DNA of 59,947 nucleotides. Source: RGIG4608 sp045643885. Its GTDB lineage: Bacteria > Bacillota > Clostridia > Oscillospirales > CAG-272. The translations under genes were made by a program, and so were the position numbers. The stretch covers positions 1 through 59,947 of the forward strand of contig JAZRFY010000033.1 of the NCBI GenBank assembly GCA_045643885.1, in the 5' to 3' direction. The notes under the pieces are model-generated. The model was not told the origin of the DNA. It was given only the letters and a program-made list of their open reading frames with translations, and did no database searches. This document shows positions 13,709 through 22,736 of this stretch, piece by piece (position 1 is the stretch's first letter; every line of letters starts with the position of its first letter).

Positions 13709-14671
13709 TATCTCCTCCTCGTTCGTGCCGAGGAGCATGGCGTTGCCTCCCTCGATTGCCTCGTGACGCTCGGTCGTGTCGCGAAGGATGAAGCTCGGCA
13801 CGCCAAGGTAGGATGCCTCCTCCAAAATGCCTCCGCTATCGGTGAAGACGGCAAACGATTTTGCAAGTATATTATGAAAGTCATACATTGAAAGGGGAGG
13901 GCAAATCTTAATATTTTTGATGTCCTTGAATGCCTTTTGAACGCTCTCTCCAACAAGGGGATTGGGATGCATCGGGAGTATGCAAAAGAGGTCGTCTCGG
14001 GACAGCAAGATCCTTCTTATCCCTTGCAACGAGGAGAGCATCTTCTTGCCGAGATTTTCCCGTCGGTGCATCGTTAAAAGCACGGTCTTACGCTGACCTT
14101 CACACTCCGAAAGGGGCAATAAATAGTCATCCCTGACTGTATATTTCAACGCGTCGATCACTGTGTTTCCCACCGTAAAAACCGTGTTTCTACCTTCTTT
14201 TTCAAGGTTTCTTGCCGAAGTGGAGGTTGGTGCGAAATGGATGTCCGACATAGCGTCGATGGCAATGCGATAAAGCTCCTCGGGAAAGGGGGAGCGCAAC
14301 TTGAAGGTGCGAAGTCCTGCCTCTACGTGCGCTGTCCTTATGCCCCTGTAAAAGGCTGCAAGTGAGGCGCAAAATGCCGTTGCCGTATCACCGTGGACAA
14401 GCACGATATCGGGCATTTCTCTTGCAAAAAGCATATCAAAATAATCAAGAAGCTTGCAGGTAAGGGCAGAAAGCTCTTGCCCGTCCCTCATCGCGTCAAG
14501 GACGAAATCGGGCGTGATATCAAAGAAGTCGAACACGTCGTTTGCAAGGGTTTTATGCTGACCGCTGAACGCGATTTTTACGTCCATTTTCCTTCGTGAC
14601 CGAAGCTCGATTACAAGTGGTAGCATTTTTATTGCCTCGGGACGCGTGCCGATGACTGCTAAAATTTTCAT
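13580..14671 (-). CDS. wecB: UDP-N-acetylglucosamine 2-epimerase (non-hydrolysing)
   Basis: A 363-residue GT-B-fold enzyme interconverting UDP-GlcNAc and UDP-ManNAc for surface glycan or teichoic-acid linkage synthesis. Motifs: GTRPEAIKMLPLV at the N-terminus, VHGDTATAF, HVEAGLRTF, FPEELYR, LLTMHRREN, TDSGGILEEASYLGVPSFILRD and TERHEAIEGGN, covering the substrate and UDP sites. AAGGAG precedes the ATG. It is divergent from galK, and no other glycan genes lie adjacent. Its 3' end has been tandemly duplicated without changing the protein. Confidence 0.93.
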   Translation of the reverse strand: MKILAVIGTRPEAIKMLPLVIELRSRRKMDVKIAFSGQHKTLANDVFDFFDITPDFVLDAMRDGQELSALTCKLLDYFDMLFAREMPDIVLVHGDTATAFCASLAAFYRGIRTAHVEAGLRTFKLRSPFPEELYRIAIDAMSDIHFAPTSTSARNLEKEGRNTVFTVGNTVIDALKYTVRDDYLLPLSECEGQRKTVLLTMHRRENLGKKMLSSLQGIRRILLSRDDLFCILPMHPNPLVGESVQKAFKDIKNIKICPPLSMYDFHNILAKSFAVFTDSGGILEEASYLGVPSFILRDTTERHEAIEGGNAMLLGTNEEEIAKKFLSVIERDPTLKKMKNPSQAFGDGSASTKIADILSKEVE

Positions 14672-14790
14672 TTTCTTCTCCTTTTTTGCTTAGCTTATGC
14701 CCAAAACGTGCATTTTATGACGATTTTTTGCTCGTTTTTCGAAAAAAGTGAAGAAATTGCTCCTTTTGTGCTCCTTTTTATAAAAATCCC

Positions 14791-14819
14791 TTGTGTTATT
14801 TATAAAAAGGTGGTATAAT
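14791..14819 (+). promoter_or_regulatory. Promoter of galK
   Basis: TTGTGT, a 17-base spacer ending GGTGG, and TATAAT at 14814-14819. Confidence 0.7.
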
Positions 14820-14865
14820 TACTTAGTTAACAAAATCCATACGAATTCAACTTGGAGGAAGCCTT

Positions 14866-16155
14866 ATGAACATCAAAAATTTCAAGGAACTCATCGCAAA
14901 CGGTGGTCTTGACGAAAGATTTACCGAGCTTTATGACAAGGGAGCGATCGCAAAGCAGAGGGAGCGCTATATTTCGGCTCTTGACAGCTTTGCTTCCATC
15001 TTTGACGGTGAGCAGGACGTGAATATATATTCCGTTTCGGGAAGAAGTGAGCTTGCAGGCAACCACACCGACCACAACTGTGGCAAGGTCATTGCGGCAT
15101 CCATCAATCTCGACATCATTGCAATCGTCTCTAAGAACGACGAGGGCAAGATAAATCTCAAAAGTGAGGGCTATAACATGCTCTCTATCGACTATAACGA
15201 ATATTCCACTCCCGACGAAAAGCATTTTGGCACAAGCGCTGCACTCATTGCAGGCGTTTGCGACGGCTTTGCAAGGAGGGGATACGCCGTTGGTGGCTTT
15301 AACGCGTACTGCACCTCAAGCGTTCTTCGTGGCTCAGGACTTTCATCAAGCGCCGCGTTTGAGGATATGATCGGCAATATTTTAAATCACGAATACAACG
15401 GGGGAAGAGCAACGAGCGTTGAGATAGCGCAGATCGCACAGTATTCTGAGAACGTGTTCTTCGGCAAGCCCTGTGGACTTATGGACCAGGTTGCATGTGC
15501 CTACGGCGGCATCGTTGCCATCGACTTTGAGGACACTGCAAATCCCAAGATCGAGAAGATCGGATTTGACCTCACAAAGGCAGGCTACAATCTTTGCATC
15601 GTGGATACGGGTGGAAACCACGCCGACCTCACCGACGATTACGCGTCCGTGCCCTATGAGATGAAGGCAGTGGCATCCGTTCTCGGAGCAACTCATCTTC
15701 GTCCCTTGAGTGAAACGGAGGTTTATAAGAATGCCAAGCTCATCCGTGAGAAATGCGGTGACCGTGCCCTTATGAGAGCGATCCATTTCTTCAGAGAGAA
15801 CGAGCGCGTTGACAGAATGAAGGCGGCTCTTTTGTCAAACGATCTTGACGCATATTTTAACGGCGTTCTTGAAACGGGAAGATCATCATTTACATATTTG
15901 CAAAACGTATACACGACCAAAAACGTTTCCGAGCAGGGACTCAGCCTTGCCCTTTGCCTCACCGACGGATTTATCAATGAGGGTGGCAGAGAGGGCGCAT
16001 TCCGAGTTCACGGCGGAGGCTTTGCGGGAACTATCCAGGCATACGTCAAGGAGGACGACGTTGACGCCTATCGCGAGCTTATGGATTCTGTTTTCGGTGA
16101 AGGCGCGTGCCTTGTTTTGCGCGTTCGTCCCGAGGGTGCCGTGAGGGTTAATTGA
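14866..16155 (+). CDS. galK: Galactokinase (GHMP kinase)
   Basis: A 429-residue GHMP-family kinase. The galactokinase signature GRSELAGNHTDHN (59-71) and the ATP loop LRGSGLSSSAAFE (154-166) are present; VHGGGFAGTIQAYV is the third GHMP motif. It would phosphorylate galactose to galactose 1-phosphate in the cytosol (Leloir pathway). It is longer than E. coli GalK (382) with an extended N-terminus of about 55 residues, a form common in Clostridia. TTGGAGG precedes the start. No galT or galE lies nearby; the next gene overlaps by one base. Confidence 0.9.
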   Translation: MNIKNFKELIANGGLDERFTELYDKGAIAKQRERYISALDSFASIFDGEQDVNIYSVSGRSELAGNHTDHNCGKVIAASINLDIIAIVSKNDEGKINLKSEGYNMLSIDYNEYSTPDEKHFGTSAALIAGVCDGFARRGYAVGGFNAYCTSSVLRGSGLSSSAAFEDMIGNILNHEYNGGRATSVEIAQIAQYSENVFFGKPCGLMDQVACAYGGIVAIDFEDTANPKIEKIGFDLTKAGYNLCIVDTGGNHADLTDDYASVPYEMKAVASVLGATHLRPLSETEVYKNAKLIREKCGDRALMRAIHFFRENERVDRMKAALLSNDLDAYFNGVLETGRSSFTYLQNVYTTKNVSEQGLSLALCLTDGFINEGGREGAFRVHGGGFAGTIQAYVKEDDVDAYRELMDSVFGEGACLVLRVRPEGAVRVN

Positions 16156-16928
16156 TGCCGAATTATTCGATAACCTCACTCTACTCCGGCTCAAAGGGAA
16201 ACTCGGTGCTTATCGAGAGTGAAAAAACGAAGATCCTCATCGACGCAGGCAAGAGTGCAAGGGCACTTTGCACGGCTCTTTGTGAGATCGGTAAGGATAT
16301 CGATTCCATCGACGCGATCTTTATCACTCACGAGCATACCGACCACATAGGCGCACTCGAGGTGCTTTTAAAGAAGCATAAAATCCCCGTCCACATGGTC
16401 GGAATAAGCGCTTCAAAGCTCCTTTCGGGCAAGCTTTTTGACCATAGAGAGCTTATTTGCACGCATTCTCCCATATTTTCCGTTGCGCTTGAGGATATGA
16501 AGGTGACAAGCTTTCCCACTCCTCACGACAGTGAATATTCGGTGGGCTACGTCATCGGGATAGGTGACGTAAAGATCGGATATGCCACCGACGTAGGCTA
16601 CGTTACCGACGAGATGAAGATCGCCCTCTCAGGCTGTGAAAGTGTGGTGCTTGAGTGCAATCACGACCTTCAGATGCTTATGGACGGACCTTATCCATAC
16701 GATTTGAAGCTAAGGATCAGATCAAAAAGAGGTCACCTTTCCAACACCGACTGTGCGGATTTTGCAAGTGACCTTGTTCTTGTGGGAACGAAGAACATAC
16801 TCCTTGCCCATCTGAGTGAGGAAAATAACGATCCCACCCTTGCCTATGACGAGGTCTTTTCGGCAATCGGCATCGAGGACTATAACCTCAAGGTGGCATC
16901 CCAATACGAGAGCGTAAGGCTCATTTAA
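16155..16928 (+). CDS. MBL-fold hydrolase, WalJ/YycJ family
   Basis: A 257-residue metallo-beta-lactamase-fold protein. The metal motif is THEHTDHIGAL, with further ligands likely in TPHDS, GYATDVG and LAHLSEENN. SLYSGSKGNSVLIE is the family's N-terminal signature. WalJ/YycJ proteins are associated with the WalKR cell-wall regulon and DNA repair, with a probable nuclease role. ATG at 16155 overlaps the galK stop as TGATG. It is followed by rlmH, an order seen in many Firmicutes. Confidence 0.85.
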   Translation: MPNYSITSLYSGSKGNSVLIESEKTKILIDAGKSARALCTALCEIGKDIDSIDAIFITHEHTDHIGALEVLLKKHKIPVHMVGISASKLLSGKLFDHRELICTHSPIFSVALEDMKVTSFPTPHDSEYSVGYVIGIGDVKIGYATDVGYVTDEMKIALSGCESVVLECNHDLQMLMDGPYPYDLKLRIRSKRGHLSNTDCADFASDLVLVGTKNILLAHLSEENNDPTLAYDEVFSAIGIEDYNLKVASQYESVRLI

Positions 16929-16943
16929 AAAGAGGAAATTATA

Positions 16944-17423
16944 ATGTTGAACGTTAAAATCTACGTTACGGGCACACTCAAGGAGCAATACTATAAGGAC
17001 GCGATCGCCGAGTACAAAAAGCGTCTTAATGCCTATTGCAAGCTCGATATAATCGAATATAAGGAGTATAAATTGCCCGACGATCCTTCAAAAAAGCATA
17101 TCGAGCAGGCTCTTTTGGAGGAGGGAAGAAGGATCCTTTCGGACGTATCTCCAAGGGCATATAAGATCGCGATGTGCGTTGAGGGAAAGCAGCTTTCAAG
17201 TGAGGAGTTTGCCGAAAAGCTTGACGCGATATCCTCGTCGCACGGTGAGGTCGCCATCATCATTGGCAGCTCGTTCGGTCTTTCCGACGAGGTAAAGGGC
17301 GCGTGCGATATGCGACTTAGCGTTTCAAAAATGACGCTCACCCACCAGATGCTTCGCGTGTGGCTCGTTGAGATCATCTACCGATGCCTCTCCATCAACC
17401 ACGGTGGGAAGTATCATAAGTGA
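16944..17423 (+). CDS. rlmH: 23S rRNA pseudouridine-1915 N3-methyltransferase
   Basis: A 159-residue SPOUT methyltransferase that modifies pseudouridine 1915 in helix 69 of 23S rRNA. The knot motifs IIGSSFGLSDEV, RLSVSKMTLTHQMLRV and the C-terminal YHK are diagnostic; the length equals the family's. AGAGGAA precedes the ATG, 15 bases after walJ. Confidence 0.96.
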   Translation: MLNVKIYVTGTLKEQYYKDAIAEYKKRLNAYCKLDIIEYKEYKLPDDPSKKHIEQALLEEGRRILSDVSPRAYKIAMCVEGKQLSSEEFAEKLDAISSSHGEVAIIIGSSFGLSDEVKGACDMRLSVSKMTLTHQMLRVWLVEIIYRCLSINHGGKYHK

Positions 17424-17505
17424 GAAAAAATAAAAAAATCAAAATCATTACACTTTTTTATCAATTTGTTGACTTATATAATAGGACCAATTGGGAGGTG
17501 TTTTT

Positions 17506-18756
17506 ATGAAAAAAATAACGTCTGTTGTATTATTGATTGCAATGCTATTGTCTACCTTGGCTTTTACATCTTGCTATATGCGCTCATATAGTGGCAAGGA
17601 AACTGAATTTACGTTAAATTCGGATGAGCAATCTTATACATTTGCGTATATGTATCTCTCCAAGGAATGCGACGTTGTCATTCCAAGTGAATATAACGGA
17701 TTGCCCGTTACCGAAATAGCGCCCCTTGTTTTTTGGAATCCGGAGTATCTTAAAAGCTTGACTATTCCCGCAACAGTTACGTATATTGGTGATTATGCCT
17801 TTGCGGATTGCACAAATCTTGAAAGGGTGATATTTGAGGAGGGCAGTCAGCTTAAAACTATTGAAGGATGTGCTTTTGTTGATTGCTCATCACTTAAGGA
17901 GATTGAGCTACCTGAAAGTCTTGAGGTAATGACAGGCTCAACTTTTTGGAGATGTAGCTCTCTTGAAAGTATCCATATTCCCGAAAATGTTAATTATTTT
18001 AACGGTAGTTGCTTTAAAGAATGTACCTCACTTGAATCAATAACGCTTGATGAAAAAAATCAAACCTACACGATGGAAGGCAACTTCATTTACGAGATGA
18101 AGGATGGCAAAAAGCATATTGTTTTGTGTGTTGGCGCAGATGAGGACGGAGTTCTTCGTATCCCCGAGGACGTCAATACATTTGATTATTGGCGAGCATT
18201 CATAACATGTAAAAATGTTGATACGGTTTACATGCATGCAGGGCTTGATGATGTTCCCGAGGTCGAATATGCAAAGGAATATATCGTAGCAGAGGACAAC
18301 CCATATTTTTGCTCGATTGACGGAGTAGTTTACTCAAAGGATAAAACCGAGCTTGTATATTATCCGCAATCTAAAGAGGATAAAGAATTTGTCGTGCCGT
18401 CCTTTGTTAAAAAGATTGGTTATCTTGCTTTTTGCGGTACTACTTTTTATGGCGTGAAATATCTTGAAAAAGTTATAATTTCTGAAGGTGTAACTCATAT
18501 AGATGAAAGCGCTTTTTCATGTAGTAATATAAGATCTGTTGAGCTTCCTAAAAGTCTTGAAATTATTGATTCCAGTGCATTCTATAGTTGCGAATTGCTT
18601 GAAGAAATAAAATATGCGGGAAACACATTTGATTTTGTTTTTGTTGACAAAGGCTCATTATGGATTGCACTTGCTAGCAAGTATCCCATATTGAAGATGA
18701 CTTGCTCGAATGGCAATAGGTATTTGTGGACGGGGCTTTTAGCAAGAATAGGTTAA
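17506..18756 (+). CDS. BspA-like leucine-rich repeat lipoprotein
   Basis: A 416-residue exported protein from ATG at 17506 behind GGGAGGTG (an in-frame TTG at 17491 overlaps the ribosome site). The signal peptide ends in a lipobox, AFTSC. The body is LRR_5 repeats of about 23 residues (LKSLTIPATVTYIGDYAFAD, SSLKEIELPESLEVMTGSTF and others). A non-repeat insertion lies around residues 190-260. Such proteins are surface-exposed and often adhesive. A second LRR protein is at 38.6 kb. A -10 (TATAAT, 17477-17482) is visible, but the -35 is poor. Confidence 0.85.
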   Translation: MKKITSVVLLIAMLLSTLAFTSCYMRSYSGKETEFTLNSDEQSYTFAYMYLSKECDVVIPSEYNGLPVTEIAPLVFWNPEYLKSLTIPATVTYIGDYAFADCTNLERVIFEEGSQLKTIEGCAFVDCSSLKEIELPESLEVMTGSTFWRCSSLESIHIPENVNYFNGSCFKECTSLESITLDEKNQTYTMEGNFIYEMKDGKKHIVLCVGADEDGVLRIPEDVNTFDYWRAFITCKNVDTVYMHAGLDDVPEVEYAKEYIVAEDNPYFCSIDGVVYSKDKTELVYYPQSKEDKEFVVPSFVKKIGYLAFCGTTFYGVKYLEKVIISEGVTHIDESAFSCSNIRSVELPKSLEIIDSSAFYSCELLEEIKYAGNTFDFVFVDKGSLWIALASKYPILKMTCSNGNRYLWTGLLARIG

Positions 18757-18800
18757 CCTAAGTGTTTGGTTAAAACTAAGAAATTAAATACAAATAAACT

Positions 18801-18826
18801 AACCGCCGCATCTGCGGCGGTTTTTC
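18801..18826 (+). terminator. Terminator of the LRR gene
   Basis: AACCGCCGCA-TC-TGCGGCGGTT followed by TTTCTTT. Confidence 0.85.
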
Positions 18827-18861
18827 TTTAGATCTTAGCTGACTTAATTAAAGACAATTAA

Positions 18862-18882
18862 CGGGAGGAGCAAGCCCCTCCC
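18862..18882 (-). repeat. REP, type C fragment
   Basis: CGGGAGGAGCAAGCCCCTCCC without the GTAG foot. It is preceded by the same 20-odd bases (GACTTAATTAAAGACAATTA) that precede the right end of the 9.2-9.5 kb element, so this is a right-end remnant. Confidence 0.7.
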
Positions 18883-18935
18883 ACATTTTCTGTCGGGGTT
18901 TATTGTTTGTTTTCTGCGTTGCATTTATACCTTTG

Positions 18936-18962
18936 CGGACCGTCGAGGACGCCGGTCCCTAC
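18936..18962 (-). repeat. REP, type A
   Basis: Reverse-oriented 27-bp REP, CGGACCGTCGAGG then CGCCGGTCCCTAC, perfect to the consensus. Confidence 0.88.
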
Positions 18963-19062
18963 AAGGAGAAATTAAACTTCCTTATGAGAAGGAGCCTTTT
19001 CGGCTTGGTCTTTTTGTTCACACTCGATTTGCGCTTATGGAGCTACATATTAACGGGTTTCT

Positions 19063-19089
19063 CGGGTCGTCGGGGACGCCGATCCCTAC
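19063..19089 (-). repeat. REP, type B
   Basis: Reverse-oriented; one stem change (GATCCC for GACCCC) compared with 12612-12638. Confidence 0.8.
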
Positions 19090-19175
19090 AATGATTGTAG
19101 AAATTTTATTGTAAAATAATAGCCATATTGCAATCAAAATGGCTAAAATTAAATGAAATATAACTTATAAACTTC

Positions 19176-19202
19176 GTAGGGACCGGCGTCCTCGACGGTC
19201 CG
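19176..19202 (+). repeat. REP, type A
   Basis: GTAGGGACCGGCGTCC followed by TCGACGGTCCG, matching the type A consensus. Confidence 0.88.
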
Positions 19203-19251
19203 TTACTTTCGTCAAACACCGAGATTCCAATATCGATTTTTCTTTTGAAGA

Positions 19252-19379
19252 AGAGCCTCCCTTGTGTAAAGGGAGGTGGCGCGGCGTAGCCGTGACGGAG
19301 GGATTGTAAAAATAAAAGTTACACAAAACAATCCCTCAGTCAACTTCGTTGACAGCTCCCTTTACACAAGGGAGCCTCT
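19252..19379. repeat. 128-bp inverted-repeat element
   Basis: The left end AGAGCCTCCCTTGTGTAAAG and the right end CTTTACACAAGGGAGCCTCT are near-perfect inverted repeats. A second inner pair is GGAGGGATTGT / ACAATCCCTC. Non-coding and MITE-like; this type of sequence is frequent in gut Clostridia. Confidence 0.7.
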
Positions 19380-19491
19380 GGTTGTATCCGCTTGTCTTTC
19401 TGTTATTTTATTGTTAAAACTGTCCTTAAGAACCCGACACATTTCGGCTTGGTCTTTTTGTTCACACTCGATTTGCGCTTATGGAGTGCAA

Positions 19492-19771
19492 GGTAGGGGA
19501 GGGGCTTGCTCCTCCCGTTATATAAGCCTTCCTCCGAGAGGAAGGTGGCACGCGGCAGGGGAACCCCTGTAGCGAATGAAATGAGCTTTGGGGGTTCGCT
19601 GCGGTGCGTGACGGAAGGAGCCTGCGTGACTTTAGGTTTGTGCTAACTTCATTGTAACGCGCTCTCCCTCACCCGACTTCGTCGGGAGCTCCCTCCCGGA
19701 GGGAGCCTTTTTTACGTTCATCTGTGCCTTGTCATTTTTTCTGACAACTACTGACTTAATTAAAGACAATT
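19492..19771. mobile_element. MITE-like element, copy without its right end
   Basis: Matches 9233-9513 closely, starting with the type C REP (19493-19517). It stops at GACAATT and is followed by a second partial copy, 19772-19870, of its middle part (GACGGAAGGAGCCTGCGTGAC...), giving a tandem arrangement. The whole 18.8-19.9 kb spacer is made of such repeats and contains no gene. Confidence 0.75.
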
Positions 19772-19933
19772 GACGGAAGGAGCCTGCGTGACTTTAGGTT
19801 TGTGCTAACTTCATTGTAACGCGCTCTCCCTCACCCGACTCCGTCGGGAGCTCCCTCCCGGAGGGAGCCTCTGGCTGTGGCTTTGCTTTACTTGTGGATT
19901 TTTCACCCGAAAAAGTGAAATTTTTTCCTTGAA

Positions 19934-19972
19934 TTTGGCATACTGTGGCATGTTTTGGCATAGTTTGGCATG
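19934..19972 (+). repeat. Four iterons upstream of the Rep-like gene
   Basis: TGGCA occurs at 19936, 19946, 19956 and 19966, exactly every 10 bases, each in a context TGGCAT(A/G) and mostly preceded by TT. One-helical-turn spacing puts all sites on one face of the DNA, as in iteron origins or autoregulatory operators. An inverted repeat, TTCGTTCACACGAA / TTCGTGAATCGAA, follows at about 19990-20022. Confidence 0.6.
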
Positions 19973-20037
19973 TTTTTTTAAGCTATGATTCGTTCACACG
20001 AAGCAATTTCGTGAATCGAACGAAAGGAAAGTGATAG

Positions 20038-21123
20038 ATGAACGAAAAGAATAATGAGAAAAAGAGAGGGGCAACAAGGACGAACGAGCCGTTTTTTATC
20101 GTACCGAACAAGGTTTTTGAGTATGGACTTGGCCCATATGAGCTGTCGATCTTGTTCTATCTTTGCAAGTGTGCCGACAAAGAAAGGCATACTTGTTATC
20201 CGAGTGAGAGGGGAATAGCCGATGCGTGTGGGATGTCGTTGTCGACGGCAAAAAGAAGTGTCAGGGCATTGGAAGAAAAAGAGTTGATCAATATCGAAAA
20301 GCAGTTTTCAAAAAGCAAGAACGGATTTAACAGACAAACATCAAATTTCTATACCTTGAGGGTTTATGGGACACCCGACACAGCTCTCACAGACACTCCT
20401 GTAAAGCTCTGTGAGACACCCACCCTAGCTCACGCAGACACTCCCCCAAGCTCTGTGGGACACCCACCCCAGTTCACACAGACACGGGAAATAAATAAAA
20501 CAAAACCCATAATAACTAAATCCAATATAACTATACCCACCGAACAAGAGAGCATCTCGGCGTCGGAGGTAGAAAAAGAGAGAATTTCTTTTTTGGAATT
20601 GAAAAGGGAATGCTTTGAGGAGTTAAAAAGAGATTACTCTCTTGAGGAGGATTACCTCCTTCTTCTTGACAGAGCAATAGATTATCTTTGGCACAAGGAG
20701 AATGCCGAATATGAGGGCAAAATTTATGCTAAGGAGGAGGTTTGCGAGCTTATAAGTACGAAGATGACCCCCAAGATCCTCGCGTCCTGTATCGAAGATT
20801 TGAGGCATTCCAAGGCACCCGTCCGTATGCCGGTTCCGTACCTTGCAAAATGCCTCTTGGGAGGACTTTTGCACCCCGAAATCAGTGTGCCTTCAGGCTT
20901 TGTAGGATGGGGGGATCATGCCGATTTCGGCGCGAGCGCGAGTGCGACCTCAAGCAACGAATGGGAAAACGGACAAGCCCAAAGCGGAGGATGGGGAAAC
21001 GGACAAGCTCAAAACGGAGAATGGTGGAATAGAGAACGCAAAGATCAAGGGAATCAAAGCTCCAGCTTTGACATCGACGAATTTTTCGAGCTTGCGCTAA
21101 GAAAGACCTACGGGGAGGGGTGA
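20038..21123 (+). CDS. Orphan replication-initiator-like protein (winged HTH, RepA/DnaD-like)
   Basis: A 361-residue protein. Residues 20-105 form a helix-turn-helix of the HTH_36/RepA_N-like type (NEPFFIVPNKVFEYGLGPYE, CYPSERGIADACGMSLSTAK, RSVRALEEKELI). A Pro/Thr-rich linker follows, then a C-terminal region (about 195-290) ending in PVRMPVPYLAKCLLGGL, like the DUF6017 domain of plasmid and ICE initiators. Near the end, NGQAQ units alternate with Trp-Gly (WENGQAQSGGWGNGQAQNG). AAAGGAA precedes the ATG. Four 10-bp-phased iterons lie upstream. No mobilisation, partition or integrase gene is nearby, so it looks like an isolated remnant or a domesticated gene. Confidence 0.7.
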   Translation: MNEKNNEKKRGATRTNEPFFIVPNKVFEYGLGPYELSILFYLCKCADKERHTCYPSERGIADACGMSLSTAKRSVRALEEKELINIEKQFSKSKNGFNRQTSNFYTLRVYGTPDTALTDTPVKLCETPTLAHADTPPSSVGHPPQFTQTREINKTKPIITKSNITIPTEQESISASEVEKERISFLELKRECFEELKRDYSLEEDYLLLLDRAIDYLWHKENAEYEGKIYAKEEVCELISTKMTPKILASCIEDLRHSKAPVRMPVPYLAKCLLGGLLHPEISVPSGFVGWGDHADFGASASATSSNEWENGQAQSGGWGNGQAQNGEWWNRERKDQGNQSSSFDIDEFFELALRKTYGEG

Positions 21124-21263
21124 GCAGGGTGAGTAGGGTAAGGGGGGAGGGGGAATGAGGGATTTGCAAGGCTTTTTCACCCTCCGTAAGGGTTGCCGAC
21201 ACCACTTCAGAGGGCAGAGGCTTTTTTATATATAACATTTTATTAAAAATATTAAAAACCCCC

Positions 21264-21292
21264 TTTACAAACTAAGAAAAATTTAGTATTAT
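21264..21292 (+). promoter_or_regulatory. Promoter of pyrH operon
   Basis: TTTACA, a 17-base spacer and TATTAT. Confidence 0.65.
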
Positions 21293-21356
21293 ATAAGATA
21301 GCAAAACGTCAGCTTCGTGCAAACGGGCAAAATTTGATTTTGTGGAGGACAGTCTG

Positions 21357-22073
21357 ATGGAAAATTTAACTCCAAAATATAAAAGAGTGCTCTTAAAACT
21401 CTCCGGTGAGGCCCTTGCAAAGGATTGCAACGGCATCTTGAACTTTGAGTACATTGAGCAAATCGCATCCGTTCTTAAAAAATGCGTTGCAGAGGGCGTC
21501 CAGATCGCCGTTGTTGTCGGCGCGGGCAATATCTGGAGGGGCAGACAGAGTGGAAGCATGGACAGAGCCAAGGCAGACCAGATGGGTATGCTTGCTACTG
21601 CAATCAACTCTCTTGCTCTTGAAGAGACCTTTAACGGCGCAGGCCTTAAGGCAAGAGCCATGATGGTAATGGAGGTCAACTCCTTTGCCGACCCCTATCG
21701 CATAAGAGATGCAAGACGTCACCTTGACGAGGGTGAGGTCGTTATCATCGGTGGAGGAACGGGCATGCCCTTCTTCTCAACGGATACTGCTGCTGCCATC
21801 CACGCGGCAGAGATCGGTGCCGACGTCATCCTTATGGCAAAGAACATCGACGGTATCTATACGGCAGATCCAAAGGTCGATCCCGATGCAAAGAGATATG
21901 ACGAAATCACTTATCGCGAGATTTTGGATAAGGAGCTTAAGGCTCTTGACATTCCCGCAAGTGCCTTCTGCATGGAAAACGACATCAAGTGCTATGCATT
22001 TGCGCTCAGTGATCCCATGAACATCTATCGCGTGATCATGGGCGAAAAGATGGGAACTGAATTACACAGATAA
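21357..22073 (+). CDS. pyrH: UMP kinase
   Basis: A 238-residue hexameric amino-acid-kinase-fold enzyme making UDP from UMP with ATP. LLKLSGEAL, VVVGAGNIWRG, MGMLATAINSLAL and GGTGMPFFSTDTAAAIHAAE are the family motifs. ATG at 21357 follows TGGAGGA; an in-frame GTG 15 bases upstream overlaps that site. First gene of the frr-uppS-cdsA-dxr-rseP-ispG-polC series, as in many Firmicutes. Confidence 0.96.
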   Translation: MENLTPKYKRVLLKLSGEALAKDCNGILNFEYIEQIASVLKKCVAEGVQIAVVVGAGNIWRGRQSGSMDRAKADQMGMLATAINSLALEETFNGAGLKARAMMVMEVNSFADPYRIRDARRHLDEGEVVIIGGGTGMPFFSTDTAAAIHAAEIGADVILMAKNIDGIYTADPKVDPDAKRYDEITYREILDKELKALDIPASAFCMENDIKCYAFALSDPMNIYRVIMGEKMGTELHR

Positions 22074-22105
22074 TTTTTGGAAATAATAGAAAAGAGGTAA
22101 ATATT

Positions 22106-22660
22106 ATGGCATTCAACATTAAGAATTACGAAGAAAAGATGACAAAGACTATCGCGTCCTACGAATACAACCTTGCAACTATCCGTGCAGGACAGGCAAA
22201 CGCAGGCGTTCTTAACAGAGTAACTTTTGAGTACTACGGTTCACCCACTCCCGTTAACCAGATGGCAGACATCAGAATGGCAGACGCGAGAACACTCACT
22301 ATCACACCTTACGACGCGTCCACACTCAAGGCAATCGAAAAGGCGATCCTTGTAAGTGACATCGGCATCAACCCCTCAAACGACGGCAAGATGATCCGTC
22401 TTGTATTCCCTCAGGTAACAGAGGAAAGACGTAAGGAGCTCAAGAAGCAGATTCAGAAGATGGGTGAGGACACAAAGGTTATCATCAGAAACATCCGTCG
22501 CGATGCCAACGACGACATCAAGAAGGCAAAGAAGGACGGCGAGCTTACTGAGGACGACGTAAAGAATGCGGAAAAGAAGGTACAGGACCTCACAGATAAG
22601 TATATCAAAGAGGTAGACGCATGCTCTGCAAAGAAGGAAGCAGAGGTAATGGCAATCTAA
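22106..22660 (+). CDS. frr: Ribosome recycling factor
   Basis: 184 residues, the normal length. It splits post-termination ribosomes with EF-G. NLATIRAGQANAGVLNRVTF, ITPYDASTLKAIEKAI, RLVFPQVTEERRKEL and IRNIRRDAND are diagnostic. It starts 32 bases after pyrH behind AGAGG and is followed by a terminator, so the downstream lipid genes may have their own start. Confidence 0.97.
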   Translation: MAFNIKNYEEKMTKTIASYEYNLATIRAGQANAGVLNRVTFEYYGSPTPVNQMADIRMADARTLTITPYDASTLKAIEKAILVSDIGINPSNDGKMIRLVFPQVTEERRKELKKQIQKMGEDTKVIIRNIRRDANDDIKKAKKDGELTEDDVKNAEKKVQDLTDKYIKEVDACSAKKEAEVMAI

Positions 22661-22675
22661 AAGAAGTCAATCAAC

Positions 22676-22703
22676 AAGGCGGGGGCAAATTCCCGCCTTT
22701 TTG
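22676..22703 (+). terminator. Terminator after frr
   Basis: AAGGCGGG-GGCAAATT-CCCGCCTT followed by TTTGG. Confidence 0.75.
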
Positions 22704-22736
22704 GACTATATAATGGGGGTATTGTTTTGACACAGT

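Larger units (their letters stand above)
18999..19202. repeat. Composite REP module (BIME), copy 2
   Basis: Near-identical copy of 12548-12751: the 44-base lead, a type B REP (19063-19089, with GATCCC in the stem), the same 86-bp spacer and a perfect type A REP (19176-19202). Confidence 0.85.

Noticed and set aside
13399..13791. Plus-strand reading frames across the wecB tail duplication
   Set aside because: They are shadows of wecB in other frames, including the duplicated segment.
19252..19870. Small reading frames in the repeat island
   Set aside because: They follow the inverted repeats, change between copies and lack start signals.
19934..19972. CRISPR array in the short repeats
   Set aside because: The units are 5-8 bases at 10-base spacing with no spacers of proper length, and no cas genes are present.
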